Positions 16,789 to 25,452 of a stretch of DNA of 64,000 bases are shown here, in pieces. Both the position numbers and the translations under genes were made by a program. The stretch lies in the NCBI GenBank assembly GCA_016861185.1, contig BOKW01000007.1:124001-188000 (forward strand), written 5' to 3'. The first letter of the stretch is position 1. Every line of letters starts with the position of its first letter. The notes beneath the pieces are model-generated. The model did not search any database and was not told the DNA's origin. It saw nothing but the letters and a program-made list of their open reading frames with translations. Source of the stretch: Betaproteobacteria bacterium (GTDB taxonomy: Bacteria; Pseudomonadota; Gammaproteobacteria; Burkholderiales; Burkholderiaceae_F).

Positions 16789-19683
16789 TTGATCCCCGAC
16801 ACGAACGAATCCATCGCAGCCGGCTGCGCCGCGGCGCTGGCGCTCTCGCGTTACGTCCAGCGCGCGCTCGCGGCCGAACTGGGCGCGCACGCCGACGACG
16901 CGGCCAAGGCCGCGCACCTGCGCGACCTCGCCGCCACGCCCTGGCCGCGCGAACGCATCGAGACGGCGCTCGATGCGCTGCTGCCCCGGATCCAGTCCGG
17001 GGTCGGCGCCGACGCCGGCGCGGAGGACTTCGCCGAGAAGCTGGCGGTCGCGTTGCGCCGCGTGCGCCGGCAAGTCCTGCTCGCCGCGATCGCGCGCGAC
17101 CTGGGCGGCGCCGCGCCGCTGGCCGAAGTCGTCGGGGCGATGACCGCGCTGGCGGAAGTCGCCGTGCAGCGCGCGGCCGCCGCGCATGCGCGCGCGCTGG
17201 CGCGCGTGCACGGCGTGCCGACGAGCCGGGAGGGCGTGCCGCAGGACCTGCTGGTCGTCGCGATGGGCAAGGGCGGCGGCGGCGAGCTGAACGTGTCGTC
17301 CGACCTCGATTTGATCTTCGTCTACGACGAGGACGGCGAAACGCGGCCGGGCGGCGAGTTCGCCGAGGCGCGGCGCCCGCTGACGAATCACGAGTTCTTC
17401 GAGCGGCTCGGCCGCAAGCTGATCGCCGCGCTGTCCGACGCGACCGCCGACGGCTTCGTCTTCCGCGTCGACATGCGGCTGCGGCCCAACGGCGACGCCG
17501 GTCCGCTGGCGGTGTCCAACGCGATGCTCGAGGAATACCTGGTGCGGCAGGGCCGCGAATGGGAGCGCTTCGCGTGGCTGAAGGGACGCGTGATCTCGGC
17601 GCCGGTGTTCGCCGACGCGGCCGCGTTCGACGCGCAATGCCGCGCGCTCGACCAGCTCGTCCGCCCTTTCGTCTACCGCAAGTACCTCGACTTCAACGCG
17701 ATCGCCTCGCTGCGCGAACTGCACGCGCTGATCCGCGCCGAAACCGAGCGCAAGCGCGCGGCGCGCGCGCAGGCGCAGGACAACGTCAAGCTCGGCCGCG
17801 GTGGCATCCGCGAGATCGAGTTCATCGCGCAGACCTTCCAGGTGATCCGCGGCGGTCGCGACGCGCGGCTGCGGAACCGCAGCACGCTCGCTACGCTCGC
17901 GACGCTGGCGCAACTCGGCGCGCTCGCCCCTCCCATTTGCGAGCGGCTCGCCGTCGCGTACGACTTCCTGCGCCGGCTCGAGCACGCGCTGCAGTACGTC
18001 GACGACGCGCAGACGCATCTGCTGCCGAACGAGCCGGCGGAGCTGGCGCGCGTCGCGGCGATGCTGCGGCTGCCCTCGGCCGACGCGCTGCGCAGCCGCT
18101 TCGACGAGGCGCGCGAGTTCGTCGCCAAGGCTTTCGACGCGATCTTCCTCGCGCCCGAAAACGGGCGCGCCGAGCGCGACAACGGCAAGGAGGCGCTCGC
18201 GCTCGGCGAGCCGCTCGTGCGCCGCATGGTGCAGCTCGGCTATGCGGATCCGGCCGAGGCCGCGCAGCGCGTCGCCGACGCGCTGGCGGCGCGGCGCGTG
18301 GTCGCGGCGAGCGAGTCGGTGCGGCGCGCGATCGACGGGCTCGTGACGCGCGCGGTCGACGCGGCGGCGGATGCCGCGCGCGGCGTGACTGAAGGGGGTG
18401 CGCCGCATGCGACCGGCGTCGTCGCCGACGAAGTGCTCGCGCGTTTCCTGCAGTTGATCGACGTGATCGCCGGCCGCAGCACCTACGTCGCGCTGCTGAA
18501 CCAGTACCCGCAGGCGTTCGCGCGCGTGCTGCGCGTGCTCGCATCGAGCCGCTGGGCGACCGACTACCTCGCGCGCCATCCGATCCTGCTCGACGAGCTG
18601 CTGGACGAGCGGCTCGCCGAGCGCGAGATCACGCTCGACTCGTGGCCGGTGTGGGGCGCCGAGGTGGCGGCGCATCTCGCCGAGCACGAAGCCGAGCTGC
18701 GCGACGATCCCGAGCGCGCGATGAACCTGCTGCGCGACGCGCACCACGCGCAGGTGTTCCGGCTGCTGCTGGCCGACCTCGATGGCCGGCTGACCGTCGA
18801 GCGGCTCGCCGATCACCTGTCGGCGCTGGCCGACGTGACGATCGCGCTCGCGCTCGCGATGGCGTGGAAGGCGATGCCGCGCCGGCACCGCGAGCAGCCG
18901 CGCTTCGCGGTGATCGGCTACGGCAAGATCGGCGGCAAGGAACTCGGCTACGCGTCGGATCTCGACCTCGTGTTCGTCTACGACGACGAGCATCGCGACG
19001 CGGCCGAGATCTACACGATGCTGGCGCGCCGGCTGATCACCTGGCTGTCGGCGCAGACCTCCAGCGGCAACCTGTTCGACGTCGACCTGCGGCTGCGGCC
19101 GCACGGTGAAGCCGGGCTGCTCGTGTCTTCGTTCGAGTCGTTCGAGCGCTACCAGCGCAACGACGACGGGCTCGGCGCCTGGACCTGGGAGCACCAGGCG
19201 CTGACGCGCGCCCGCTACTGCGCGGGCTTCGCCCCGCTCGGCGCGGCGATCGAGCGGCTGCGCAACGAAGTGCTCGCGCGCGAGCGCGATCTCGCCAAGC
19301 TCGCGGCCGACGTGCTCGAGATGCGCAAGCGCATGCTCGACGGGCATCCGAACCGCTCGCCGCTGTTCGACCTGAAGCACGACCGCGGCGGCATGGTCGA
19401 CATCGAGTTCATCGTCCAGTACCTCGTGCTCGCGCATTCGCACCGGCACGCGCGGCTGCTCGGCAATCTCGGCAACATCGCGCTGCTGAAGATCGCCGGC
19501 GAACTGGGGCTGATCGACCTGCCGCTCGCCGTCGCGTGCGCCGACGCGTATCGCCTGTATCGCAAGCTGCAGCACGGGCTGCGGCTTAACGGCGCGCCGT
19601 TCGCGCGCGTGCCGCATGCCGACGTGCAGCCGCAGATCGACGCGGTGCGAGCGCTCTGGCGGGCGGTGTTCGGGGTCGAGTAG
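16789..19683 (+). CDS. glnE: Glutamine synthetase adenylyltransferase/deadenylase
   Basis: 964 aa. GlnE adds and removes AMP on glutamine synthetase in response to PII and thus sets nitrogen assimilation. Both nucleotidyltransferase halves are present: the N-terminal deadenylase domain with GGGELNVSSDLDLIFVYDED and FRVDMRLRPNGDAGPL, and the C-terminal adenylylase domain with GGKELGYASDLDLVFVYDDE and FDVDLRLRPHGEAGLL, each with the paired Asp metal ligands. The start is a TTG at 16789; an in-frame stop lies at 16729 and no ATG or GTG occurs between, so TTG is forced. Length is normal. The stop abuts a CGGATTG repeat element. Confidence 0.96.
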   Translation: MIPDTNESIAAGCAAALALSRYVQRALAAELGAHADDAAKAAHLRDLAATPWPRERIETALDALLPRIQSGVGADAGAEDFAEKLAVALRRVRRQVLLAAIARDLGGAAPLAEVVGAMTALAEVAVQRAAAAHARALARVHGVPTSREGVPQDLLVVAMGKGGGGELNVSSDLDLIFVYDEDGETRPGGEFAEARRPLTNHEFFERLGRKLIAALSDATADGFVFRVDMRLRPNGDAGPLAVSNAMLEEYLVRQGREWERFAWLKGRVISAPVFADAAAFDAQCRALDQLVRPFVYRKYLDFNAIASLRELHALIRAETERKRAARAQAQDNVKLGRGGIREIEFIAQTFQVIRGGRDARLRNRSTLATLATLAQLGALAPPICERLAVAYDFLRRLEHALQYVDDAQTHLLPNEPAELARVAAMLRLPSADALRSRFDEAREFVAKAFDAIFLAPENGRAERDNGKEALALGEPLVRRMVQLGYADPAEAAQRVADALAARRVVAASESVRRAIDGLVTRAVDAAADAARGVTEGGAPHATGVVADEVLARFLQLIDVIAGRSTYVALLNQYPQAFARVLRVLASSRWATDYLARHPILLDELLDERLAEREITLDSWPVWGAEVAAHLAEHEAELRDDPERAMNLLRDAHHAQVFRLLLADLDGRLTVERLADHLSALADVTIALALAMAWKAMPRRHREQPRFAVIGYGKIGGKELGYASDLDLVFVYDDEHRDAAEIYTMLARRLITWLSAQTSSGNLFDVDLRLRPHGEAGLLVSSFESFERYQRNDDGLGAWTWEHQALTRARYCAGFAPLGAAIERLRNEVLARERDLAKLAADVLEMRKRMLDGHPNRSPLFDLKHDRGGMVDIEFIVQYLVLAHSHRHARLLGNLGNIALLKIAGELGLIDLPLAVACADAYRLYRKLQHGLRLNGAPFARVPHADVQPQIDAVRALWRAVFGVE

Positions 19684-19868
19684 CTCGGATCGCGGATTGC
19701 GGATGCCATTCGGATTGCGGATCGCGGATTGCGGATTGCGCTTCGTGGACTGCCGTCGCTTCGGGCGAAGCGATGCGCATCGGCCTGTGCAGACGGAGGT
19801 TCTTCGCCACTCGGCGGAGCGCCGCGCAGCAGATGCTTACGCAATCCGCGATCCGCGATCCGCAATCC
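19684..19868. repeat. CGGATTG-armed element, copy A
   Basis: The left arm (19684-19740) has repeats of CGGATTG and variants; the right arm (19840-19868) has the inverse CAATCCG repeats. The core between them is about 100 bp and starts with CTTCGTGGACTGC. The right arm overlaps the 3' end of the MFS gene, encoding its last residues. Other copies are at 23390, 25263 and 61075. Confidence 0.8.
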
Positions 19869-21054
19869 TTGCCGTTGTACGCGGCGCGAGCGCCAGCGCG
19901 ACGAGCGTCAGCGCGCAGAAGCCCGCGCCGGCGTAGAAGGTGAACGCGGCGCCGAGCGCATCCCACAGCCATCCGGCGAGCACGCTTGCGGCGAGCATCG
20001 CGACGCCGCTCACCAGGTTGAAGAAGCCGAACGCGGTGCCGCGCAGATCCTCGGGTGCGGTGTCCGCCACCATCGTCGCGAGCAGGCCCTGCGTCATGCC
20101 CATGTGCAGCCCCCACAGCAGCACGCCGGCGAGCACGATCGTCCAGTGATCGCCCGAGGCCAGCACGAGGTCGGCGGCGATCAGCACGGCGAGCCCCGCC
20201 GCGAGCAGCTTCGCGTGACTGACGCGATCCGAAAGCCGGCCGAACGGATACGCCGACAGCGAATACACGACGTTCATCGCAACCATCACGAGCGGCACCC
20301 ACGCGACCGGCATGCCGCCCTGCTGCGCGCGCAACACGAGGAAGGCCTCGGAAAAGCGCGCGAGCGTGAACAGCGCGCCGAGCACCACGACCCACCAGTA
20401 GCCGCGCCCGAGCCGGCGCAGGCTGTCGAGCCGGATCGGATTGACGCGCGGCGCACCGTCGGCGTGCCGCTCCGGCTCGCGCACGCCGAAGGCGAGCAGC
20501 GCGACCGCGGCGAGCCCCGGGATCACCGCCACCCAGAACACGGCGCGGAAGTCGTTTGCCCACAGCAGCATCAGCGCGACCGCCAGCAAGGGGCCGACGA
20601 AAGCGCCGACCGTATCGAGCGACTGCCGCAGCCCGAACGCGGCGCCGCGGACCGCGGGCGGCGCCAAATCGGCGATCAGCGCATCGCGCGGCGCGCCGCG
20701 CACGCCTTTGCCGATGCGGTCGATCACGCGCGCGGCGAACACCCAGCCCACGCTCGGCGCGAGCGCGAACACGGGTTTCGTCAGCGCGCCGAGTGCATAG
20801 CCGGCGACCGCGAGCCCTTTGCGCCTGCCGAGGTAGTCGGACAGCGCGCCGGAGAACACCTTGACGATCAGCGCGGTCGACTCGGCCGCGCCTTCGACGA
20901 GTCCGACCGCGAGCGCGCTCGCGCCGAGCACCGACACCATGAACAGCGGCAGCAGGCTGTGGATCATCTCGGACGAGACGTCCATCAGCAGGCTGACGAA
21001 ACCCAGCGCCCAGATGCCGGCGGGGATGCGGGCTTGCGCGGCGGGCGCGTTCAT
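19837..21054 (-). CDS. MFS transporter
   Basis: 405 aa, about 12 hydrophobic segments. The motif between helices 2 and 3 reads GALSDYLGRRKGLAVAGYALGALTKP, with RIGKGVRGAPRDALIAD next, which is typical of a MFS subgroup of multidrug or unknown-substrate permeases. ATG at 21054. The last residues (ARIADRGSRIA) are encoded by the right arm of repeat copy A, so the original C-terminus was probably altered or extended by the repeat. It is downstream of azlD in the same direction (22 bp gap). Substrate unknown. Confidence 0.85.
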   Translation of the reverse strand: MNAPAAQARIPAGIWALGFVSLLMDVSSEMIHSLLPLFMVSVLGASALAVGLVEGAAESTALIVKVFSGALSDYLGRRKGLAVAGYALGALTKPVFALAPSVGWVFAARVIDRIGKGVRGAPRDALIADLAPPAVRGAAFGLRQSLDTVGAFVGPLLAVALMLLWANDFRAVFWVAVIPGLAAVALLAFGVREPERHADGAPRVNPIRLDSLRRLGRGYWWVVVLGALFTLARFSEAFLVLRAQQGGMPVAWVPLVMVAMNVVYSLSAYPFGRLSDRVSHAKLLAAGLAVLIAADLVLASGDHWTIVLAGVLLWGLHMGMTQGLLATMVADTAPEDLRGTAFGFFNLVSGVAMLAASVLAGWLWDALGAAFTFYAGAGFCALTLVALALAPRTTARIADRGSRIA

Positions 21055-21076
21055 CGCGGCGGCGCAGCGGATCGCA

Positions 21077-21403
21077 TCAGGCGAGGAAGTAGCGCGCCGC
21101 CGTGAACGCGGCCATGCCGACGGCCATCGTGGCGACGATGCTGCGCGTGGCGAGCATGGTCGCGACCGCCGCGAGGCCGGCGACGAACTTGTGGTTGGCG
21201 AGCGTGGGCGCAAGCGCGCCCTGCTGCACGAGCAGCTCGGGCGCGAGCAGCGCCGCGAGCGCGCACGCGGGCGCGTAGCGCAGCCCGTGCTGCAGCCGCT
21301 CCGGCATCGGCAGCAGCTCGCCGAGCACCAGGAACACGTTGCGCGTGACGAGCGTGACGACCGTCAGGCCCAGGATCGTCGCCCAGATCTCGAGCGCGCT
21401 CAT
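21077..21403 (-). CDS. azlD: AzlD-family branched-chain amino acid exporter subunit
   Basis: 108 aa with three to four hydrophobic segments; LGLTVVTLVTRNVFLVLGE and LRYAPACALAALLAPELL match the small AzlD subunit. With AzlC it forms a branched-chain amino acid exporter in the inner membrane. ATG at 21403 overlaps the azlC stop by 4 bp (ATGA), so the subunits are translationally coupled. The branched-chain aminotransferase gene lies nearby on the other strand, which fits this substrate. Confidence 0.88.
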   Translation of the reverse strand: MSALEIWATILGLTVVTLVTRNVFLVLGELLPMPERLQHGLRYAPACALAALLAPELLVQQGALAPTLANHKFVAGLAAVATMLATRSIVATMAVGMAAFTAARYFLA

Positions 21404-22155
21404 CCGGAGCTCCGCGCGCGGTCGAAAGCGATTTCGGTCGCCATCGCGACCGCGGTGCCGGCGATCACCGCGGCGACCAGCCCGAGCTTGAGCGGAAAGT
21501 TCGCCGCGACCACTGCGATGACCGCGGCCACCGCGGCGCCGGCGAGCGCCGGTCGGCTGTTGATCATCGGCAGGGTCAGCCCGAGCAACGCGAGGATCGC
21601 TGCGAAGTCGAGCCCCCAGGCGCCGGGGATGCCGCCGGCGATGAAGATGCCGGCGATCGAAAGCGCCTGCCAGGCGAGCCAGATGGCGGACGTGACGCCG
21701 AGCAGGAACCACACCTGCTCGGTGCTGCCGCGTTCGTCTTCCGGCGCTTCGGCATAACGCGCGACGAACACCGCGGCGGCGATGTCGGCGGTGACGTAGC
21801 CGAGCAGCAGTCGCTTGCGCAGCGGAAAGCGCCGCAGATAGGGCCACAGCGTCGCGGAGAAGATCACGAAGCGCAGGTTGACGACGGTCGCGGTGATCAG
21901 CACGACCCACACCGGCGCGTCGGCGGCGATCAGCGGCAGCGCGGCCATTTGCGCGGTGCCGGCGAACACGAGCAGCGTCATGCCGAGCGCCTGCCATTCG
22001 GTCAGACCCGTCTTCACCATCGCCACGCCGGTGACGAGCCCCCAGACGCCGGTGGCGAGCAGAGCCGGCGCGACCGCACGCGTGCCGCGCACGAACGCGC
22101 CGCGCCGCAGACGGGCGAGCGAGGCACGCTCGCCGAACAGCACGCGCTCGATCAT
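21400..22155 (-). CDS. azlC: AzlC-family branched-chain amino acid permease
   Basis: 251 aa. The N-terminal segment FVRGTRAVAPALLATGVWGLVTGVAMVKTGL and FAGTAQMAALPLI are the recognisable AzlC features (substrate-path glycines and FAGTAQ). The large subunit of the exporter, with about seven membrane helices. ATG at 22155 overlaps the stop of the upstream MFS gene by 4 bp; azlD follows with another 4-bp overlap, so the MFS-azlC-azlD-MFS genes probably form one transcript. Confidence 0.9.
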   Translation of the reverse strand: MIERVLFGERASLARLRRGAFVRGTRAVAPALLATGVWGLVTGVAMVKTGLTEWQALGMTLLVFAGTAQMAALPLIAADAPVWVVLITATVVNLRFVIFSATLWPYLRRFPLRKRLLLGYVTADIAAAVFVARYAEAPEDERGSTEQVWFLLGVTSAIWLAWQALSIAGIFIAGGIPGAWGLDFAAILALLGLTLPMINSRPALAGAAVAAVIAVVAANFPLKLGLVAAVIAGTAVAMATEIAFDRARSSG

Positions 22156-23348
22156 GCGGTCGCCGGACGCGTCGCCGGCCGCAGCATCAGCAGGACGACC
22201 GCGGCCGCGGCCAGCGCGACGAAAGGCAGCGACCAGAGGTTCAGATCGGTCCAGCCGGTGGCGGACAGCAGCGCGCCCGAGGCGGCCGACGAGGTGATCA
22301 TCGTCAGGAACACCGCGAGGTCGTTCGCACCCTGCACCTTGGCCTTTTCGCCCGGCGTGTAGGTGGTCGTCAGCAGCGTGGTCGCGCCGACGAACATGAA
22401 GTTCCAGCCGATCCCGAGCAGCGCGAGCGCGGACCAGAAGTGCCAGTAGGTCAGCCCGTGATGCGCGATCGCCATCGTCGCGAACATCATCACGCAGCCG
22501 GCGAGCATGATCGGAGCCGTGCCGAAGCGGCGCACGAGATGCCCGGTGAAGAAGCCCGGCGCGAACATCGCGACGACGTGCCACTTGATCACGTCGGCTG
22601 CCTCGGGGTAGCCGAAGCCGCACACCTTCATCGCGAGCGGCGTGGCGGTCATCAGCAGGTTCATCGCGCCGTAGCTCACGGCGCCGACGATCACCGCGAC
22701 GACGAAGGCCGGTTGTGCGGCGATCGCCTTCAACGGCCGCGCCGGTCCGTGCGCGGCCGCGTGCCCGTGCGGGATCTGCAATCGGCTCGCGACCAGCATC
22801 GCGACGAACGCGATCGCCGCCAGCCCGATGTAGGTGCCGGCGAAGTCGACCGGCAGCAGCGTGCGCGTGAGCTTCGACAGCTCGGGGCCGACGACGCCGC
22901 CGGCGATGCCGCCGGCGAGCACCCAGGCGATCGCGCGCTCCTTCAGCGAAGGCTCGTACGCGTCCGCCACGTCTGCGGCGGCGAAGCGCAGGTATTGCGC
23001 GAACGCGTTGTACAACCCGACGACGAAGGTGCCGAAGCACAGCAGCGCGAAACTGCTCGTGAGCATCGCGAGCATCGCGATCGCCGTGCCGGCGAAGCCC
23101 ATCGCGGTGCCGAACATGAAGCCCCTGCGGCGGCCCCAGCGCGCCATCGCGAACGACGCGGGCACGGTGGTCAACGCCGAGCCGACGATGTAAGTCGTCA
23201 CCGGCAGCGTGGCCCACAGCGGGCTCGGCCCGAGCGCGAGCCCGGCCAGGCCGTTGACCGCGATCAGCGTGACGTTGTTGACGTACAGCAGCGCCTGGCA
23301 GGCAACCAGCAGCAGAATCTGCCGCCGGGCGAGGGCGGGGTTGTGCAT
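22152..23348 (-). CDS. MFS transporter
   Basis: 398 aa, 12 hydrophobic segments. The helix 2-3 loop is SFAMARWGRRRGFMFGTAMG and the second half has GHLVRRFGTAPIMLAGCVMMF, both MFS signatures. GIGWNFMFVGATTLLTTTYTPGEKAKVQGANDLAVF is a distinctive block of a conserved betaproteobacterial subgroup of unknown substrate. ATG at 23348. It is the first gene of the probable MFS-azlC-azlD-MFS operon and is separated from divergent ilvE by about 300 bp holding repeat copy B. Confidence 0.88.
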   Translation of the reverse strand: MHNPALARRQILLLVACQALLYVNNVTLIAVNGLAGLALGPSPLWATLPVTTYIVGSALTTVPASFAMARWGRRRGFMFGTAMGFAGTAIAMLAMLTSSFALLCFGTFVVGLYNAFAQYLRFAAADVADAYEPSLKERAIAWVLAGGIAGGVVGPELSKLTRTLLPVDFAGTYIGLAAIAFVAMLVASRLQIPHGHAAAHGPARPLKAIAAQPAFVVAVIVGAVSYGAMNLLMTATPLAMKVCGFGYPEAADVIKWHVVAMFAPGFFTGHLVRRFGTAPIMLAGCVMMFATMAIAHHGLTYWHFWSALALLGIGWNFMFVGATTLLTTTYTPGEKAKVQGANDLAVFLTMITSSAASGALLSATGWTDLNLWSLPFVALAAAAVVLLMLRPATRPATA

Positions 23349-23389
23349 GGGGACTCCGTGAGGCGGCGATTATAGGAAGCGGGACCCGC

Positions 23390-23616
23390 ATCACGGATTG
23401 CATTCGTAACGCCGAGGGCGGCTTGAACTCGGATTGCGGATTGCGGATTGCGCGCCGTGGACTGCGCCCGTCGCCAGCCGCTGCGCGCGGACGAGCGTCG
23501 GCCGTCGAAGTCCGAACGCACGTGCTTCGGGCGTTTGCCGCGCATGAGACGCCCACGCGATCCGCAATCCGCGATCCGCGATCCGCAATCCGACCGCAAT
23601 CCGCAATCCGAATCGC
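23390..23616. repeat. CGGATTG-armed element, copy B
   Basis: Left arm 23393-23450 (CGGATTG repeats), right arm 23560-23615 (CAATCCG/CGATCCG repeats), core of about 100 bp beginning CGCCGTGGACTGCG and containing AGTCCGAA. It fills most of the 300-bp gap between the divergent MFS and ilvE genes; apart from a possible -10 box just after it I see nothing else here. Confidence 0.8.
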
Positions 23617-23641
23617 TAGAATCCGGCCCTCGCCTGAAGGA
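23617..23641 (+). promoter_or_regulatory. Possible ilvE -10 box and ribosome site
   Basis: TAGAAT at 23617-23622 could be a -10 box directly after the right arm of repeat copy B. AAGGAG at about 23636-23641 is a strong ribosome binding site that fixes the ilvE start. The -35 region would fall inside the repeat and has no recognisable consensus. Confidence 0.4.
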
Positions 23642-23649
23642 GAACGACG

Positions 23650-24570
23650 ATGTCGATGGCCGACCGCGACGGGTGGATCTGGTACGACGGCAAGCTGGTG
23701 CCGTGGCGCGACGCGACCACGCACGTGCTGACGCATTCGCTGCACTACGGGCTCGCGGTGTTCGAAGGCGTGCGCGCGTACAAGACGGCCGACGGCACGG
23801 CGATCTTCCGGCTGCGCGAGCACACCGAGCGGCTGTTCAACTCGGCGAAGATCTTCATGATGGAGATTCCGTATTCGCCCGAGCAGCTCGCGGATGCGCA
23901 GCGCGAGGTCGTGCGCGCCAACAAGCTCGACGCCTGCTATCTGCGGCCGATCGTCTTCTACGGCTCCGAGAAGATGGGCGTGAGCCCCAAGGGCGCGCGC
24001 GTGCACGTGGCGATCGCCGCGTGGCCGTGGGGCGCCTACCTCGGCGAGGAAGGTCTGCAGAAGGGCATCCGCGTCAAGACCTCGTCGTATGCGCGGCACC
24101 ACATCAACGTGTCGATGGTGCGCTCGAAGACCGCGGGCCACTACGTCAACTCGATCCTCTCCAACCTCGAAGCGACCCGCGACGGTTACGACGAGGCGCT
24201 GCTGCTCGACACCAACGGCTTCGTCGCCGAGGGCGCCGGCGAGAACCTCTTCATCGTGCGCGACGGCCGGATCTACGAGCCCGAGATGGTGTCGGGGCTG
24301 ATCGGCATCACCCGCCGCAGCGTGATCGAGCTGGCCGGCGATCTCGGCTACACGGTGAGCGCGATGCCGATGACGCGCGACGACGTGTACCTCGCCGACG
24401 AGGCGTTCTTCACCGGCACCGCCGCAGAAGTCACGCCGATCCGCGAGCTCGACGGCCGCGCCATCGGCGCAGGCCGACGCGGTCCGATCACGGAGAAGAT
24501 CCAGAACCTGTTCTTCGACGTGGTCAACGGCCGCGCGGCGAAATACAAGCATTGGCTGACGAAGGTATGA
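23650..24570 (+). CDS. ilvE: Branched-chain amino acid aminotransferase
   Basis: 306 aa fold-type IV PLP enzyme that transfers the amino group between glutamate and the branched-chain 2-oxo acids (last step of Val, Ile, Leu synthesis). GLAVFEGVRAYKT, the PLP-lysine region RSKTAGHYVNSILSNLEA, EGAGENLFIVRDG and GITRRSVIELAGDLGY are all typical of bacterial BCATs. ATG at 23650 follows AAGGAG. The zinc-finger gene overlaps its stop by 4 bp. Length is normal. Confidence 0.96.
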   Translation: MSMADRDGWIWYDGKLVPWRDATTHVLTHSLHYGLAVFEGVRAYKTADGTAIFRLREHTERLFNSAKIFMMEIPYSPEQLADAQREVVRANKLDACYLRPIVFYGSEKMGVSPKGARVHVAIAAWPWGAYLGEEGLQKGIRVKTSSYARHHINVSMVRSKTAGHYVNSILSNLEATRDGYDEALLLDTNGFVAEGAGENLFIVRDGRIYEPEMVSGLIGITRRSVIELAGDLGYTVSAMPMTRDDVYLADEAFFTGTAAEVTPIRELDGRAIGAGRRGPITEKIQNLFFDVVNGRAAKYKHWLTKV

Positions 24571-24761
24571 ACACGACCGAACTGCCCGTGGTCGAGCTCG
24601 CGGCGAAGGACCTGCCCGCGTTCTGCCCGAACCCGTCGATGCCGGTGTGGAACCACCACCCGCGCGTTTTTCTCGACGTGACCAAGACCGGCGAGGCGAT
24701 GTGCCCGTACTGCGGCACGCGCTACCGGCTGAAGCCGGGCGAGGTCGTCAAGGGTCACTGA
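24567..24761 (+). CDS. Zinc-finger domain protein (CHCC type)
   Basis: 64 aa. Two halves of a zinc site are visible: CPNPSMPVWNHHPRVFLDV and MCPYCGTRYRL, giving a Cys-His-Cys-Cys arrangement like that of the NDUFS6 (complex I) accessory subunit. Small proteins of this kind next to ilvE are conserved in betaproteobacteria; the function is not known. ATG at 24567 overlaps the ilvE stop by 4 bp. Confidence 0.88.
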   Translation: MNTTELPVVELAAKDLPAFCPNPSMPVWNHHPRVFLDVTKTGEAMCPYCGTRYRLKPGEVVKGH

Positions 24762-24824
24762 GTCGCGCGCGCCCGCGCCTCTGCGGCGGCGTCGCGCTCG
24801 ATCGAGCCGGATCGCATCGCGAAG

Positions 24825-25265
24825 ATGTCCCTCACCAAGCCGCTGCTGTTCGCTTCGCCCGCCGAGTGCGAGCAGGCGTTCTACGAGGCGCTCGAAGCGG
24901 CCGACGCCGAAGCGGTCGCCGAGCTGTGGCTCGACGACGAGGACGTCGCCTGCATCCATCCGAACGGTCCGCGGCTGGTCGGCTACGCGGCGGTGGTCGG
25001 CTCGTGGCGCGCGATCCTCGCCAACGGGCCGCTGCGCATCCGCGCGAGCTCCAAGAAGTCGCTCGAGACGCCGACGGTCGCGCTGCACGCGGTGATCGAG
25101 GAGGTCGTCGTCACGCAGGGGCGCCAGCAGCAGGTCGCGCACGTGTTCGCGACCAACGCTTACGTCAAGACGCCGGGCGGCTGGAAGATGGTGCTGCACC
25201 ACGCCTCGCCCGCGCCCGAAGGCCGCGCTGAGGACGTCGAGTCGCCGGGCGGGTTGCTGCACTAG
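24825..25265 (+). CDS. NTF2/SnoaL-like domain protein
   Basis: 146 aa. SPAECEQAFYEALEAADAEAVAELWLDDEDVACIHPNGPRLVGY is the start of an NTF2-like (SnoaL, calcium/calmodulin kinase II association-like) fold; the second half HVFATNAYVKTPGGWKMVLHHASP gives the last beta strands. These are small cone-shaped folds used for ligand binding or as isomerase-like domains. No catalytic residues can be assigned. ATG at 24825. Its stop is immediately followed by repeat copy C. Confidence 0.82.
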   Translation: MSLTKPLLFASPAECEQAFYEALEAADAEAVAELWLDDEDVACIHPNGPRLVGYAAVVGSWRAILANGPLRIRASSKKSLETPTVALHAVIEEVVVTQGRQQQVAHVFATNAYVKTPGGWKMVLHHASPAPEGRAEDVESPGGLLH

Positions 25266-25452
25266 TTCGGATTGCGGATTGCGGATCGCGGATTGCGCGT
25301 CGCAGACTGCGCCTCACCGGCCGCTATGCGGTGACGAGTTTCAGCGCATGCAGTCCGAAAGTCGCAGTTTGACTCGCAGCGACACGCATTGGATGCCCAC
25401 GCAATCCGCGATCCGCAATCCGCAATCCGAGTAGTCCGCAATCCGCAATCCG
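25263..25452. repeat. CGGATTG-armed element, copy C
   Basis: Left arm 25266-25298, right arm 25401-25452, core of about 100 bp beginning CGTCGCAGACTGCG and with AGTCCGAA in its middle. The right arm ends directly at the ATG of the YheT gene, so that gene has no visible Shine-Dalgarno sequence. Confidence 0.8.

Noticed and set aside
12379..19617. A giant YhdP extended through the glnE region
   Set aside because: The reading frame simply stays open opposite glnE; similarity to YhdP begins after the GTG at 16569.
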